From DATEOR01 sp035273885 (GTDB taxonomy: Bacteria > Actinomycetota > Thermoleophilia > Gaiellales > Gaiellaceae), in NCBI GenBank assembly GCA_035273885.1, contig DATEOR010000054.1:1-41323 (forward strand): a DNA stretch of 41,323 bases. The letters run 5' to 3'. Position 1 is the first letter of the stretch. The number at the start of each line of letters is the position of its first letter. Positions 6,534 through 14,793 of this stretch are shown in pieces. The notes beneath the pieces were generated by a model. The model searched no databases, was not told the DNA's origin, and worked only from the letters and a program-made list of their open reading frames with translations. Both the position numbers and the translations under genes were made by a program.

Positions 6534-8532
6534 TCAGCTGCTCCGCCTGACGGCGAAGCAGCTGAGCTGCATCGTCGTCGACGTCTAGCCCTTCCGCCCA
6601 TCTCCTCGCCTTTTCGATCAGCTTCCGATCGCGAAGGCTCGCAAACTTCAGGTCGGTCAGGCCGGATTGCCGCGTTCCGAGGAGCTGCCCCTCTCCGCGC
6701 AGCTCCAGGTCGACCTCGGCGAGCGCGAACCCGTCGTTCGTGTCGACCAGCGCCTGCAGGCGGCGCTGCGCCTCCTCGGTCAGCTCCTCCTTCGGACGGG
6801 AGACGAGGAGGCAATACGACTGCTCCGCGCCGCGGCCGACGCGGCCGCGCAGCTGGTGAAGCTGGGCGAGGCCGAAGCGGTCGGCCTCCTGGACGATCAT
6901 GATCGTCGCGTTCGGGACGTCGACGCCGACCTCGATCACGGTGGTGGCGACGAGCACGTCGAGATCGCCGCGCTTGAACTCATCCATGAGCGCACGCCGC
7001 TCGGCAGGCCGCAGCCGTCCGTGGAGCGCGCCGACGCGGTAGCCGCGGAGCTCGGCAGTCCGCAGGCGTTCGGCCTCTTGCTCGGCGGCGCGCGCCTCGA
7101 TGGTCTCGGACTCGGAGACGAGCGGGCAGACCACGTACGCCTGGCGGCCGTCGTCCAGGTGGCGGCATAGGCGCGTGTAGGCCTCCGCGCTCCGTTCGTG
7201 GGAGACCCAGCTCGTGATCACTGGCTGGCGGCCGCGTGGTGGGCGCGCGATCTCGGTCACGTCGAGGTCGCCGTAGACGGTCTGGGCGAGCGTTCGTGGG
7301 ATCGGCGTCGCCGTCATGTGCAGGACATGGGCCGACCTGCCCTCGGCAAGAGCGCGGCGCTGCTCGACGCCGAAGCGGTGCTGCTCGTCGATCACGGCAA
7401 CGGCGAGGTCGTCGAGCGAGACGCCTTTCTGGATGAGGGCGTGCGTACCGACGAGGATCTGCGCGCCCTCGAGGTCGTGCTTCACGGAGCCCGTCTGCAG
7501 GGAGACCCGCACGCCGAGCTCGGCGCAGATCGGCTCGACCGTGAGGAAGTGCTGCTCGGCGAGCGTCTCGGTCGGCGCCATGAGCGCGCCCCGCGTTCCG
7601 CGCTCGACAGCGCGGAGCAGCGCGTAGAGAGCGACGACGGTCTTCCCGGAGCCGACGTCGCCCTGGAGCAGGCGCTGCATGGACCGCTCACCGCGGAGGT
7701 CGGAGTCGATCTGGGCGATGGCCTCCTCCTGCTCGGGCGTGAGGGTGAAGGGGAGCGCGGCGCGATAGCGGTCGAGGAGCTCCCCCGGCTCGCCGAGAGC
7801 CGTCGCGCGCGCCTCCTGGGCGAGCGCTTCGCGACGGCGGACGAAGCCGAGCTGGAGCAGGAGGAGCTCCTCCAGGCCGAGGCGGGCGCGGGCGGCCTCG
7901 GCATCCTTCAGGCTTTCAGGGCGGTGCACTGCGGCGATGGCGTCGGCCCGAAGCGGCAGGCCTTCTCTCGCGCGAAGCACTGCGGGAAGCGGGTCCTGCA
8001 TGCGGCGCGCGAGCGGCAGCGCGGCGTCGACCAGCGAGCGGATGCGGTAGGACGGCAGCGTCTCGGTCGCCGGGTATTCAGCGACCAGGCCGAGTGTGTG
8101 CACCCCTTCGCCGCCGAGCTCATGGCGCGTGACCTTGAAGCCGTTCAGGTCGCGCGTGCCGTGGAGGAGAAGCTCCGTGCCGGGGGCGAGCTTCGCCAGG
8201 TGGGCCTGGTTGAACCAGACGACCTTCTCCTCGACGCCGGCCCCGTCGACGACGACGCCCTCGACAACCTTGAGGTTCCGGCGCCTCGTGGGCCGCACGC
8301 GGATGCGCACGAGCTTGCAGCGGACGGTTGCCTCCTGGCCGACCGGAAGGTCGGCGAAGCTCGCCGCCTCGTCCCAGTCGACGTATGCGCGCGGGATGTA
8401 CTCGACGAGGTCGCGGACGGTCTCGATCCCGAGCGAGGCAAGGCGCTCGGCGATCTTGGGACCCACGCCCGAGAGGGTCTCCACCGATCGCTCCAGATCC
8501 ATCCTCCTCGGCTGCGGCGCACCTTGGTCCAT
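6508..8532 (-). CDS. recG: ATP-dependent DNA helicase RecG
   Basis: Branch-migration helicase that remodels stalled forks and recombination intermediates. The protein (about 674 residues) shows an N-terminal helix-hairpin-helix-like SGVGPKIAERLASLGI, the wedge/OB domain (residues about 55-140), Walker A GDVGSGKT (291-298), DEQHRFGVEQR (Walker B), MTATPIPRTL, and the C-terminal GRVGRG plus the TGLTDLK-like RQSGLTDLKF of the RecG tail. Three starts are possible: GTG 8568, ATG 8532 and ATG 8502; none has a well-spaced ribosome binding site. I took the middle one. The protein lacks the long N-terminal extension of E. coli RecG. The rpmB-fakA-recG order resembles that of Firmicutes, with four extra genes inserted here. 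Confidence 0.94.
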   Translation of the reverse strand: MDQGAPQPRRMDLERSVETLSGVGPKIAERLASLGIETVRDLVEYIPRAYVDWDEAASFADLPVGQEATVRCKLVRIRVRPTRRRNLKVVEGVVVDGAGVEEKVVWFNQAHLAKLAPGTELLLHGTRDLNGFKVTRHELGGEGVHTLGLVAEYPATETLPSYRIRSLVDAALPLARRMQDPLPAVLRAREGLPLRADAIAAVHRPESLKDAEAARARLGLEELLLLQLGFVRRREALAQEARATALGEPGELLDRYRAALPFTLTPEQEEAIAQIDSDLRGERSMQRLLQGDVGSGKTVVALYALLRAVERGTRGALMAPTETLAEQHFLTVEPICAELGVRVSLQTGSVKHDLEGAQILVGTHALIQKGVSLDDLAVAVIDEQHRFGVEQRRALAEGRSAHVLHMTATPIPRTLAQTVYGDLDVTEIARPPRGRQPVITSWVSHERSAEAYTRLCRHLDDGRQAYVVCPLVSESETIEARAAEQEAERLRTAELRGYRVGALHGRLRPAERRALMDEFKRGDLDVLVATTVIEVGVDVPNATIMIVQEADRFGLAQLHQLRGRVGRGAEQSYCLLVSRPKEELTEEAQRRLQALVDTNDGFALAEVDLELRGEGQLLGTRQSGLTDLKFASLRDRKLIEKARRWAEGLDVDDDAAQLLRRQAEQLSEDHRGFA

Positions 8533-8611
8533 GCCAGCAAAGCCGGCCAGCGCAGAACGCGAACTCACGGAGAGGGCCAGGACCCGACGAGCATACGCCC
8601 CGGTCCGGACG

Positions 8612-9502
8612 TCAGCGCTTTCCCGCGGGAAGCGTCACGCCGACCCCGCGGAACCTGATCTCGTCGGTGCGCGGGTAGTACACGACGTCGTTCGGTTCCC
8701 GCGTGCCGTACGCCAGATAGGCGAGCCCGTCGCTTCCGGCCTGGAAGGAATGCGCGACGCGCGTGCCGGCCGGGCGCGCCACGATGCTCCCCCGCCGCAC
8801 CTCTGCGCTCTCCTCGCCGAGCGTGACCGCTCCCGAGCCCTCGAGCACGACGAAGAGCTCCTCCTCTGCCGCGTGGCAGTGAGGCGGATAGCCCTCGGCC
8901 CCCGGAGGGATCGCCATGTGGCTCAGACCGGTCTGCACCGAGCCGACGACATCGCCGAGATTGAGGTCGGTCGCGCCCGTGTCGAGCTCCCAGCGAAGCC
9001 CCTGCGACAGGTTCGCGATCCTGCTCGGGCGCGGCGAGACCTCGCCGACCTCCGGCTCGCCCGCCGCGGCCTCGCGCTCCCAGGGGGTCGGCCCGCCGAC
9101 GTCCACCCAGCTCGGGTGCATCCAGGCGACCCCCGCGCGCGGCAGGACGGTGTTCCCCTGCGGCCTCCGCTGGCCGTAGGCGAGCACGTCGAGCCCGTCC
9201 GCTCCGGCCCGCAGCGTGTGGGACTGCTTCTCCGGAAGGTGAACGAGGACGTCGCCTTCGCCCACTTCGTAGGCCTCGCCGTCCTGCCAGGAGATCCCGC
9301 TACCGCCCAGGACGAAGAAGATCTCTTCCTCGGCTCCTTCCGCGTGCGCAGGCGTCGACCATTTCCCGGGATCCACCCTGATCCGCTTCAGGCCGACGTC
9401 GACGCTCTCGGCCGCGCGGCCGAGGTCGTACCAGTCCCCGGCGATGTGTCCGATGTCGCGGCGGTACGGCTCGACGTCGTCCCAGTGAGCGACGTGCTTC
9501 AC
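8612..9502 (-). CDS. Bicupin-domain protein
   Basis: A 296-residue protein with two cupin barrels. The second is complete for metal binding: PHCH with a following EEE (H208, H210, E213-E215) and a late His in RVAHSF (H251). The first looks degraded: its equivalent reads PAHAEGAEEE (H53, with Glu where the second His belongs) and has a late His in QSHTL (H95). A linker of roughly 60 residues joins the barrels. Such bicupins include oxalate decarboxylase, quercetinase and sugar-binding or isomerase-like members; nothing here picks one. It lies 9 bp from the cNMP sensor gene and about 80 bp upstream of recG, so it is probably co-transcribed with the fatty-acid kinase genes. Confidence 0.85.
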   Translation of the reverse strand: MKHVAHWDDVEPYRRDIGHIAGDWYDLGRAAESVDVGLKRIRVDPGKWSTPAHAEGAEEEIFFVLGGSGISWQDGEAYEVGEGDVLVHLPEKQSHTLRAGADGLDVLAYGQRRPQGNTVLPRAGVAWMHPSWVDVGGPTPWEREAAAGEPEVGEVSPRPSRIANLSQGLRWELDTGATDLNLGDVVGSVQTGLSHMAIPPGAEGYPPHCHAAEEELFVVLEGSGAVTLGEESAEVRRGSIVARPAGTRVAHSFQAGSDGLAYLAYGTREPNDVVYYPRTDEIRFRGVGVTLPAGKR

Positions 9503-9511
9503 AAGGGGCGT

Positions 9512-9949
9512 CTAGCCGGACGTGGAGGACGCGACCTGGCCGGCACGCTCTCGCTCGACGGCGAGCAGGTCGACGACATGGCGGAGGAGCTTCCATGCCG
9601 TCTCCGGACTCGACTTGACGAGCTCTTCCAGGTCCCAGGTCGCCATGAAGAGACAGGTGAGCGGAGTGACTGCGGTAACGGTGGCAGTGCGTTCGCGCTT
9701 GCCGATGAGCGCGAGCTCGCCGAAGTGATCGCCTGGATGGAGCCTGCCGAGCCCGGCCCCGCCCGCGCTCACTTCGGCTTCTCCTTCGACGACGATGAAG
9801 AACCCGACCCCACTCATCTTGCCCTCCCGTATCACTGTCGTCCCGGGCGCGAAGCTCTGCTCGCGACCCTTCCGCGCCACGCGCTTTAGCTCGCGCTGAC
9901 TGAGACAGCTGAGCAGCGGCACGTCCTTGAGTGCGTCGACCGCGGCCAC
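9512..9949 (-). CDS. Stand-alone cyclic nucleotide-binding domain protein
   Basis: A 145-residue protein consisting of one Crp-type cNMP-binding fold and a C-terminal helix, with no DNA-binding domain. The opening LKDVPLLSCLSQRELKRVA is the usual N-terminal helix; the phosphate-binding cassette reads GDHFGELALIGKRERTATV (73-91), with Glu78 (ribose contact) and the Arg-Thr-Ala (87-89) expected for a cyclic-nucleotide binder. The last 45 residues form a helix (LEELVKSSPETAWKLLRHVVDLLAVE). It starts 9 bp after the degV stop. Without an output domain it probably acts by binding a partner; neighbouring DegV, FakA or the bicupin are candidates, but that is inference. Confidence 0.88.
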   Translation of the reverse strand: MAAVDALKDVPLLSCLSQRELKRVARKGREQSFAPGTTVIREGKMSGVGFFIVVEGEAEVSAGGAGLGRLHPGDHFGELALIGKRERTATVTAVTPLTCLFMATWDLEELVKSSPETAWKLLRHVVDLLAVERERAGQVASSTSG

Positions 9950-9958
9950 GGGCCGAGT

Positions 9959-10846
9959 CTACCGCGGCTGAGAGCGCGCCAGCGAGTCCCAGAACCAAAA
10001 GAGACCGAGAGTTCCCGGGCCGCCGTGCGTCCCGATGACCGGGCCGAGCGTCGTGACGATGTCGAGCGACGCGTTGGGCCGGGCGGCCTTGATCCTGCGC
10101 GCGAGCTCGTCGCAATCCTCTTCGGCCTCGGCATGGCCGACGCCGACGTGGAGGTCGGAGTCGTCCTGGCCCTCCGTCGAGTCACGAAAGATCCCCTCGA
10201 GCTCGCCGAGAGCCTTGGAGCGGCCGCGCACGCGCTTCAGGGGCGCGACCTCGCCGTCGTCGAAGGCGAGGATCGGTTTCACCGAAAGGAGCTGGCCGGC
10301 GAGGCCCGCCGCTTTGCCGATCCGTCCGCCGCGAACCAGGTACTCCAGCGTGTCCACGGTGAAGAGCAGCCCGCGCTCCCTCTGGAAGCGCTCGACGAGC
10401 GCGTCGATCTCGTCGTCGTCCGTGCCGCGGTCGAGCCGGCGCTGGATCGCGTCCGCGAGGATCACCGTCCCGCCCGACGTGACCTTCGAGTCGAGGACGC
10501 GCACCTTGTCGCCGAAGTCCTTCGCCGCGAGCTCGGCGCTCGCGAACGTGCCCGAGAGCTTCGCAGAGAGGACGACGCAGAGGATGCGCTCGTAGCCCGC
10601 AAGTTCCTCGAAGATCGCGGCGAAGTCGGCGGGCGAGGGCTGCGCGCTCTTCGGCGGCTGATCGCTTTCACGCAACAGCCGGTAGAACTCGGCCGTCGAG
10701 ATGTCGACGTACTCGCGTCGTGCCTCACCGTCGCCGAAGCGCACGTAGAGCGGCACGACGCGCCAGCTCGGCGGGCCATGACCTTCCGGCAGGTCGGACG
10801 TCGAGTCGAGGACGATCGCGGTCGATTCAGCCGATAGCCGCGCCAC
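9959..10846 (-). CDS. DegV family fatty acid-binding protein (FakB-like)
   Basis: A 295-residue DegV protein. Family members bind a fatty acid and present its carboxylate to the kinase FakA. Diagnostic segments are present: LDSTSDLP (13-20), KSAQPSP (66-72), VLSAKLSGTF (92-101), the DTLEYLVRGGRIGK motif (166-178) and, near the C-terminus, GTHGGPGTLGL, which contributes to the ligand site in known FakBs. It overlaps the 3' end of the receiver gene by 20 bp and lies two genes from fakA, so kinase and binding protein are probably made from the same message. The identity of its ligand cannot be read from sequence. Confidence 0.93.
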   Translation of the reverse strand: MARLSAESTAIVLDSTSDLPEGHGPPSWRVVPLYVRFGDGEARREYVDISTAEFYRLLRESDQPPKSAQPSPADFAAIFEELAGYERILCVVLSAKLSGTFASAELAAKDFGDKVRVLDSKVTSGGTVILADAIQRRLDRGTDDDEIDALVERFQRERGLLFTVDTLEYLVRGGRIGKAAGLAGQLLSVKPILAFDDGEVAPLKRVRGRSKALGELEGIFRDSTEGQDDSDLHVGVGHAEAEEDCDELARRIKAARPNASLDIVTTLGPVIGTHGGPGTLGLFWFWDSLARSQPR

Positions 10847-11228
10847 GCCCAGCCGCCTCCCGGATCGCTCCGACGATCTCCTCCACCCCGCGGTCCTTCG
10901 TCAGACAGCTCACGGCTCCGGCGTCGTAGAGGGCCTGAATCTCCTCATGCTCCGCCATCGCGGTCAGAACGACCACCGCGGTCTTCGGCAGGACGGCGCG
11001 AAGCGCAGCCGTGGTCTCCACCCCGTCGAGCCCCGGGAGCCGGTAGTCGACGAGCACCACATCCGGCTGGAGGCCCGGGCAGACGTCGAGCGCCGACTCG
11101 CCGTCCGGCACCGCCGCGACCACGCGCACGTCGGGCGTCAGGCCGAGCATGAGCTCGAGCGCCTGGCGAAACGTGTCGTTGTCCTCGACGAGGACGACGT
11201 CGATCGGCTCATCCGCCATCTCGTCCAT
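10827..11228 (-). CDS. Stand-alone response regulator receiver domain
   Basis: A 133-residue CheY-like receiver with no output domain. All active-site positions are present: E15 and D16 in LVEDND, phospho-acceptor D61 in LVDYRLPGLDG, T89 in VLTA and K111 in CLTKD. The sequence looks like the receiver half of a NarL-type regulator, but stops where a helix-turn-helix would begin. No histidine kinase gene is visible in the window. It lies between fakA (17 bp away) and degV (20-bp overlap). An ATG at 11216 (MADEPIDV) is an alternative start. A role in controlling fatty-acid kinase activity is a reasonable guess from position only. Confidence 0.9.
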   Translation of the reverse strand: MDEMADEPIDVVLVEDNDTFRQALELMLGLTPDVRVVAAVPDGESALDVCPGLQPDVVLVDYRLPGLDGVETTAALRAVLPKTAVVVLTAMAEHEEIQALYDAGAVSCLTKDRGVEEIVGAIREAAGRGAAIG

Positions 11229-11245
11229 CGCGCCTCAGTATCGGG

Positions 11246-12811
11246 TCATTCGACGGCGAAAAGAAGGGGGTAATGCGGCTGGCCGCCCTCGTGCACCTCG
11301 ACCTCGAGATCCGGGTGCGCCGCCCGGATCGCGTCCATGACCCCGTCGGCTTCGGTCGCGCTGTCGCCGAGGAGCACGGTCAGGACATCCGCCCCGTCGC
11401 CGACGAGGCGGGCGACGACATCCCTCGCCACGGGCCCGAGCGCGTCGCCCGAGGCGACCGGCTCGCCGTCGACGAGCCCGAGAAACTCGCCCTCCGCGAC
11501 GTCGACGTCGCCGATGGTCGCGTCTCGCGAGGCCCGAGCGACGGAGCCTGCGCGAACCGCCGCGGCCGCCTCCTCCATCTCTGCGACGTTCTCGTCGAGC
11601 GAGCGCGCAGCGTCGAAGGCAACGAGCGCGCCGAGGCCCGCCTGCATGCTGCGCGTCGGGACTACACGTACGTCCTTCGCACTCTCTTCCGCGGCCTGCT
11701 CCGCGGCCAGGACGACATTCTTGGAGTTCGGCAGGAGAACGACGCCGTGCTCTCCGAGAGCGTCGACCGCTGCGAGCAGATCGGCCGTCGAGGGGTTCAT
11801 CGTCTCGCCGCCCTCCACCGTGGCCGCGCCGAGGCTCTCGAAGAGCCGGCGGTTGCCCTCGCCGAGAGCCACCGCCACCGCGCCCGTGACGCCGATCTCA
11901 CGCTCGAGCCGCTCGGTGCGGTCCGCCGTCTGGACGTGCATGTTCTTGATGTCGACCTCTTCGATCACGCCGAGTCGAGTCGCGAGCGCAAGCGCCGCGC
12001 CGGGCTCGTCTGTGTGGACGTGCACCTTGACAGCCCCCGAGCCGCCAACCACGAGGAGCGAGTCGCCGAGCTTCGTCAGCTCGCGCTCGAGCTCCTCGGG
12101 CTCCACGCCCTCACCCTCGACGAAGAACGACGTGCAATAGCGGTAGCGAGAGAGCTCCTGGTGCACGGCTTCGAGCGGAATCCCCCCGGTGACGGCCTGG
12201 AGCTCGGGAAGCGGCTCGCCCCGGACCTGCGCCGCGATCCCGCGCATGATCTCGAGGACTCCGGCACCGCCTGCATCGACCACACCGGCCTCTCGGAGGA
12301 TGTCGAGCTGCTCGGTGGTTCCGGCGAGCGCGTGCTCCCCGTGCGTCACGAGGTCGGCCAGCATCCCGGATACCGGAGGACCGGCGCCTTCGAGCTCCTC
12401 CGCCTTCTCGGCGAGCGCGCGGGCGACCGTCAGCATCGTTCCCTCCTGCGGATTTCGTACCGCCGCGTAGCCCGCATCGCTGCCACCGCGCAGCGCCCGC
12501 GCAAGAGCCGCGGCGTCGACCTCCTCCACATCGTCCAGCGCCTCGACGGCACCGCGCACGAGCTGGGAGAGGATCACCCCCGAGTTCCCCCGCGCACCCA
12601 TGAGCGCGGCGCGCACGATGTCGGCGTTCGGATCGCGGTCGAGCGCCGAGACGACCGCGCGCACGGTTTCGGTCATGTTCGTGCCCGTGTCCCCGTCCGG
12701 GACCGGATACACGTTCAGGTCGTCGATGCGGCCCCTGCTCGCCTCGATCGCCGCCAGGGCGGCGCGCGCGAGACCTAAAGAGCTTTCTGGACTTTGCCCG
12801 CCTTGAGACAC
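11246..12811 (-). CDS. fakA: Fatty acid kinase FakA (Dak2/YloV family)
   Basis: ATP-dependent kinase that phosphorylates FakB-bound fatty acid to acyl-phosphate. The N-terminal Dak2-type nucleotide domain shows NVYPVPDGDTGTNM (34-46), whose Asp residues hold magnesium, then GARGNSGVILSQ and a TMLTVARA helix; the central domain contains YCTSFFVEG and KVHVHTDEPG, and the C-terminal DegV-like domain follows (MNPSTADLLAAVD, LPNSKNV, LGDSATEADG). Length about 520 residues is slightly short of the usual 540-560. The frame has no ATG after the rpmB stop; the GTG at 12809-12811, overlapping the last codons of rpmB, is the nearest canonical start and adds about 15 weakly conserved residues. It is adjacent to rpmB, as in Firmicutes. 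Confidence 0.92.
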   Translation of the reverse strand: MSQGGQSPESSLGLARAALAAIEASRGRIDDLNVYPVPDGDTGTNMTETVRAVVSALDRDPNADIVRAALMGARGNSGVILSQLVRGAVEALDDVEEVDAAALARALRGGSDAGYAAVRNPQEGTMLTVARALAEKAEELEGAGPPVSGMLADLVTHGEHALAGTTEQLDILREAGVVDAGGAGVLEIMRGIAAQVRGEPLPELQAVTGGIPLEAVHQELSRYRYCTSFFVEGEGVEPEELERELTKLGDSLLVVGGSGAVKVHVHTDEPGAALALATRLGVIEEVDIKNMHVQTADRTERLEREIGVTGAVAVALGEGNRRLFESLGAATVEGGETMNPSTADLLAAVDALGEHGVVLLPNSKNVVLAAEQAAEESAKDVRVVPTRSMQAGLGALVAFDAARSLDENVAEMEEAAAAVRAGSVARASRDATIGDVDVAEGEFLGLVDGEPVASGDALGPVARDVVARLVGDGADVLTVLLGDSATEADGVMDAIRAAHPDLEVEVHEGGQPHYPLLFAVE

Positions 12812-12966
12812 CGGGCGCAGACGTAGGTCCGGCGCGGAACCCCGTTCACGAGAATGCGGACGCGCTGGAGGTTCGGGTTGAACCGGCGCTTCGTGGCCAC
12901 CATCGAGTGGCTTCTGTTGTGTCCGAACGCGGGAGCCTTCCCGCAGACTGCGCATACCTTCGACAT
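12775..12966 (-). CDS. rpmB: 50S ribosomal protein L28
   Basis: A 63-residue L28: MSKVCAVCGKAPAFGHNRSHS at the start, then ATKRRFNPNLQRVR and VPRRTYVCARCLKAGKV. The pairs CxxC near residues 5-8 and CARC near 50-53 mark it as the zinc-binding form, like the L32 in this window. It starts at ATG 12966, 10 bp after a TATACT hexamer, and its 3' end overlaps the presumed start of fakA. It probably opens the long minus-strand transcript through fakA, degV, recG, rsmD and coaD. Confidence 0.97.
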   Translation of the reverse strand: MSKVCAVCGKAPAFGHNRSHSMVATKRRFNPNLQRVRILVNGVPRRTYVCARCLKAGKVQKAL

Positions 12967-12976
12967 GGGCGGGCCC

Positions 12977-12982
12977 AGTATA
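12977..12982 (-). promoter_or_regulatory. Leaderless -10 element of rpmB (TATACT)
   Basis: GCTATACTGG followed by GCCCGCCC and the rpmB ATG; 10 bp separate the hexamer from the start codon. It falls in the 24-bp gap after ribH and closely matches the rpmF promoter at 4402-4407. No clear -35 element. Pattern-based only. Confidence 0.55.
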
Positions 12983-12990
12983 GCCAGCGC

Positions 12991-13518
12991 CTATGCGCCG
13001 GCCGCCGGCCGAAGGTGCGTGAGCAGGTCGGCCATTTCGAGCGCGGAGAGCGCCGCCTCGGAGCCCTTGTTCCCCTGCGGCCCACCGGCGCGCTCCTCCG
13101 CCTGCCTGCGGCTGTCGCAGGTGAGGACGCCGAACGCGACGGGGACGCCGGTCTCGAGACCGGCAAGCTGAAGCCCGCTCGCGGCCTCGCCCGCCACGTA
13201 CTCGAAATGCGGCGTGTCGCCGCGGATGACGCAACCAAGGGCGACGATGCAGGCGTAGCGTCGCGTCTTGGCGAGCGCCATCGCGCCGAGGGGGAGCTCG
13301 AAGGCGCCGGGCACGGGCATCACGTCGATGCGCTCCCTGGGAACCCCTGATTCGGTCAGCGTCTGCAGCGCGCCCTCGAGAAGGCGCGTCGTGATGTCGC
13401 CGTTGAAGCGGCTGACGACAACGCCGATCCCGCGGCGTGCACCGTTCGGCGATCCGGTTACGACTCCGACCCCCTCTGGAATGCGGAGCTCGCCCGACGC
13501 GTGCTCGACGTCAGCCAT
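12991..13518 (-). CDS. ribH: 6,7-dimethyl-8-ribityllumazine synthase
   Basis: Penultimate riboflavin step: condenses 5-amino-6-ribitylaminouracil with 3,4-dihydroxy-2-butanone 4-phosphate; the enzyme forms pentamers or icosahedral shells. The 175-residue protein contains GVVVSRFNGDIT, VPGAFELPLGA, GCVIRGDTPHFEYV and FGVLTCD, all family signatures, with the catalytic His in the PHFEYV segment. An N-terminal extension of about 25 residues precedes the conserved core. The ATG at 13516-13518 overlaps the ribBA stop by 8 bp, so the two are coupled. It ends the riboflavin series. Confidence 0.96.
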   Translation of the reverse strand: MADVEHASGELRIPEGVGVVTGSPNGARRGIGVVVSRFNGDITTRLLEGALQTLTESGVPRERIDVMPVPGAFELPLGAMALAKTRRYACIVALGCVIRGDTPHFEYVAGEAASGLQLAGLETGVPVAFGVLTCDSRRQAEERAGGPQGNKGSEAALSALEMADLLTHLRPAAGA

Positions 13519-14755
13519 CCGATTCCTCGTAGCGCAGATCCTGGTGATGGAGCTGGTGGCCGAGCTTCTCGCGCTTCGTCTCGAGGTAGCGCCGGTTCTC
13601 GGCATTCGGCGAAACCTCGATCGGGACCTGCTCGACCACGCTGAGGCCGAAGCCTTCGATCCCGGTCATCTTCTTCGGGTTGTTCGTGAGAATGCGGATC
13701 GTCGTCAGACCCAGGTCGGCCAGGATCTGGCTCCCGATGCCGTATTCGCGCAGATCCGCGGCGAAGCCGAGCTCGAGGTTCGCCTCGACGGTGTCCAGCC
13801 CGGCCTCCTGCAGCTCGTACGCCTTCAGCTTGTTCAGGAGCCCGATGCCTCTCCCCTCCTGCGCCATGTAGAGGAGCACGCCGCGCTGCTCGGCGGCGAT
13901 GCGCTCCAGTGCGAGCTCGAGCTGCTCTCCGCAGTCGCAGCGGAGAGAGTGGAAGACGTCGCCCGTCAGACACTCCGAGTGCACGCGGACGAGGACGTTT
14001 TCCTCGCCGTCCACGTCGCCCTTGACGAGCGCGACGTGGTGCTTGCCGGTGAGCGTCTCGCGGAACGCGACGGCGGTGAAGTCCCCGTAGGCGGTCGGCA
14101 GCCGAACCGAGGTCATGCGCTCGACGAGCTTCTCGGTCTGGCGCCGGTATTCGATCAGGTCTTCGACCGTGATCATCTTGATGCCGTGCTGCTCGCAGTA
14201 GGGGATGAGGTCGGGGACGCGGGCCATCGTCCCGTCTTCCCGCATGATCTCGCAGACGACCCCGGCCGGGTTGAGGCCGGCGAGGCGGGCGAGGTCCACT
14301 GCAGCCTCCGTCTGGCCGGCGCGCTGCAGGACGCCTCCGCGCCGCGCGCGCAGCGGGAAGATGTGGCCCGGCTGGACGAGATCGGCGGCGCTCCTGCTCG
14401 GGTCGATGGCGACCTGGATCGTCCGCGCGCGATCGGGCGCCGAGATCCCGGTGGTCACACCTTCGCGCGCCTCGATGGAAATGGTGAACGCGGTGCCGAA
14501 CGGGGTCTCGTTTCGGTCGGTCATCTGGCGCAGGCCGAGCTCCTCACAGCGCTCCTCCGTCAGACAAAGGCAGATGAGCCCGCGTCCGTGCGTCGCCATG
14601 AAGTTGATCGCGTCCGGAGTCGCGAACTGGGCCGCGATCGTGAGGTCGCCCTCGTTCTCGCGGTCGGCGGCGTCCACGACGACGACGAACTTCCCCTCGC
14701 GGATGTCTTCGAGGGCACCTTCGATGGTTGCGAACGGCGTGGTCTCGACCTTCAT
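13511..14755 (-). CDS. ribBA: Bifunctional DHBP synthase / GTP cyclohydrolase II
   Basis: Makes both riboflavin precursors. The N-terminal half (about 1-205) is 3,4-dihydroxy-2-butanone-4-phosphate synthase: DRENEGDL (31-38), ATHGRGLI, and QPGHIFPLRAR. The C-terminal half is GTP cyclohydrolase II, with RVHSECLTGDVFHSLRCDCGEQL holding the three zinc cysteines, then QEGRGIGLLNKLKAY. The 414-residue length is normal for the fusion. The start is the ATG at 14753-14755; codons upstream belong to the gap after the DUF3237 gene. Both domains keep their signature residues, so both activities are expected. Confidence 0.97.
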   Translation of the reverse strand: MKVETTPFATIEGALEDIREGKFVVVVDAADRENEGDLTIAAQFATPDAINFMATHGRGLICLCLTEERCEELGLRQMTDRNETPFGTAFTISIEAREGVTTGISAPDRARTIQVAIDPSRSAADLVQPGHIFPLRARRGGVLQRAGQTEAAVDLARLAGLNPAGVVCEIMREDGTMARVPDLIPYCEQHGIKMITVEDLIEYRRQTEKLVERMTSVRLPTAYGDFTAVAFRETLTGKHHVALVKGDVDGEENVLVRVHSECLTGDVFHSLRCDCGEQLELALERIAAEQRGVLLYMAQEGRGIGLLNKLKAYELQEAGLDTVEANLELGFAADLREYGIGSQILADLGLTTIRILTNNPKKMTGIEGFGLSVVEQVPIEVSPNAENRRYLETKREKLGHQLHHQDLRYEESDG

Positions 14756-14793
14756 GGGCAAATCGTAACCCTCACCAAGGCACCCCAGAGCGC

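Noticed and set aside
8096..9889. Long open frame on the plus strand opposite bicupin, cNMP and recG genes (597 codons)
   Set aside because: High-GC shadow: the minus-strand frames encode recognisable proteins and this one is Arg/Pro/Ser-rich with no domain.
11273..12778. 501-codon plus-strand frame opposite fakA
   Set aside because: Shadow of fakA; composition is dominated by Arg, Ala and Asp with no recognisable motif.
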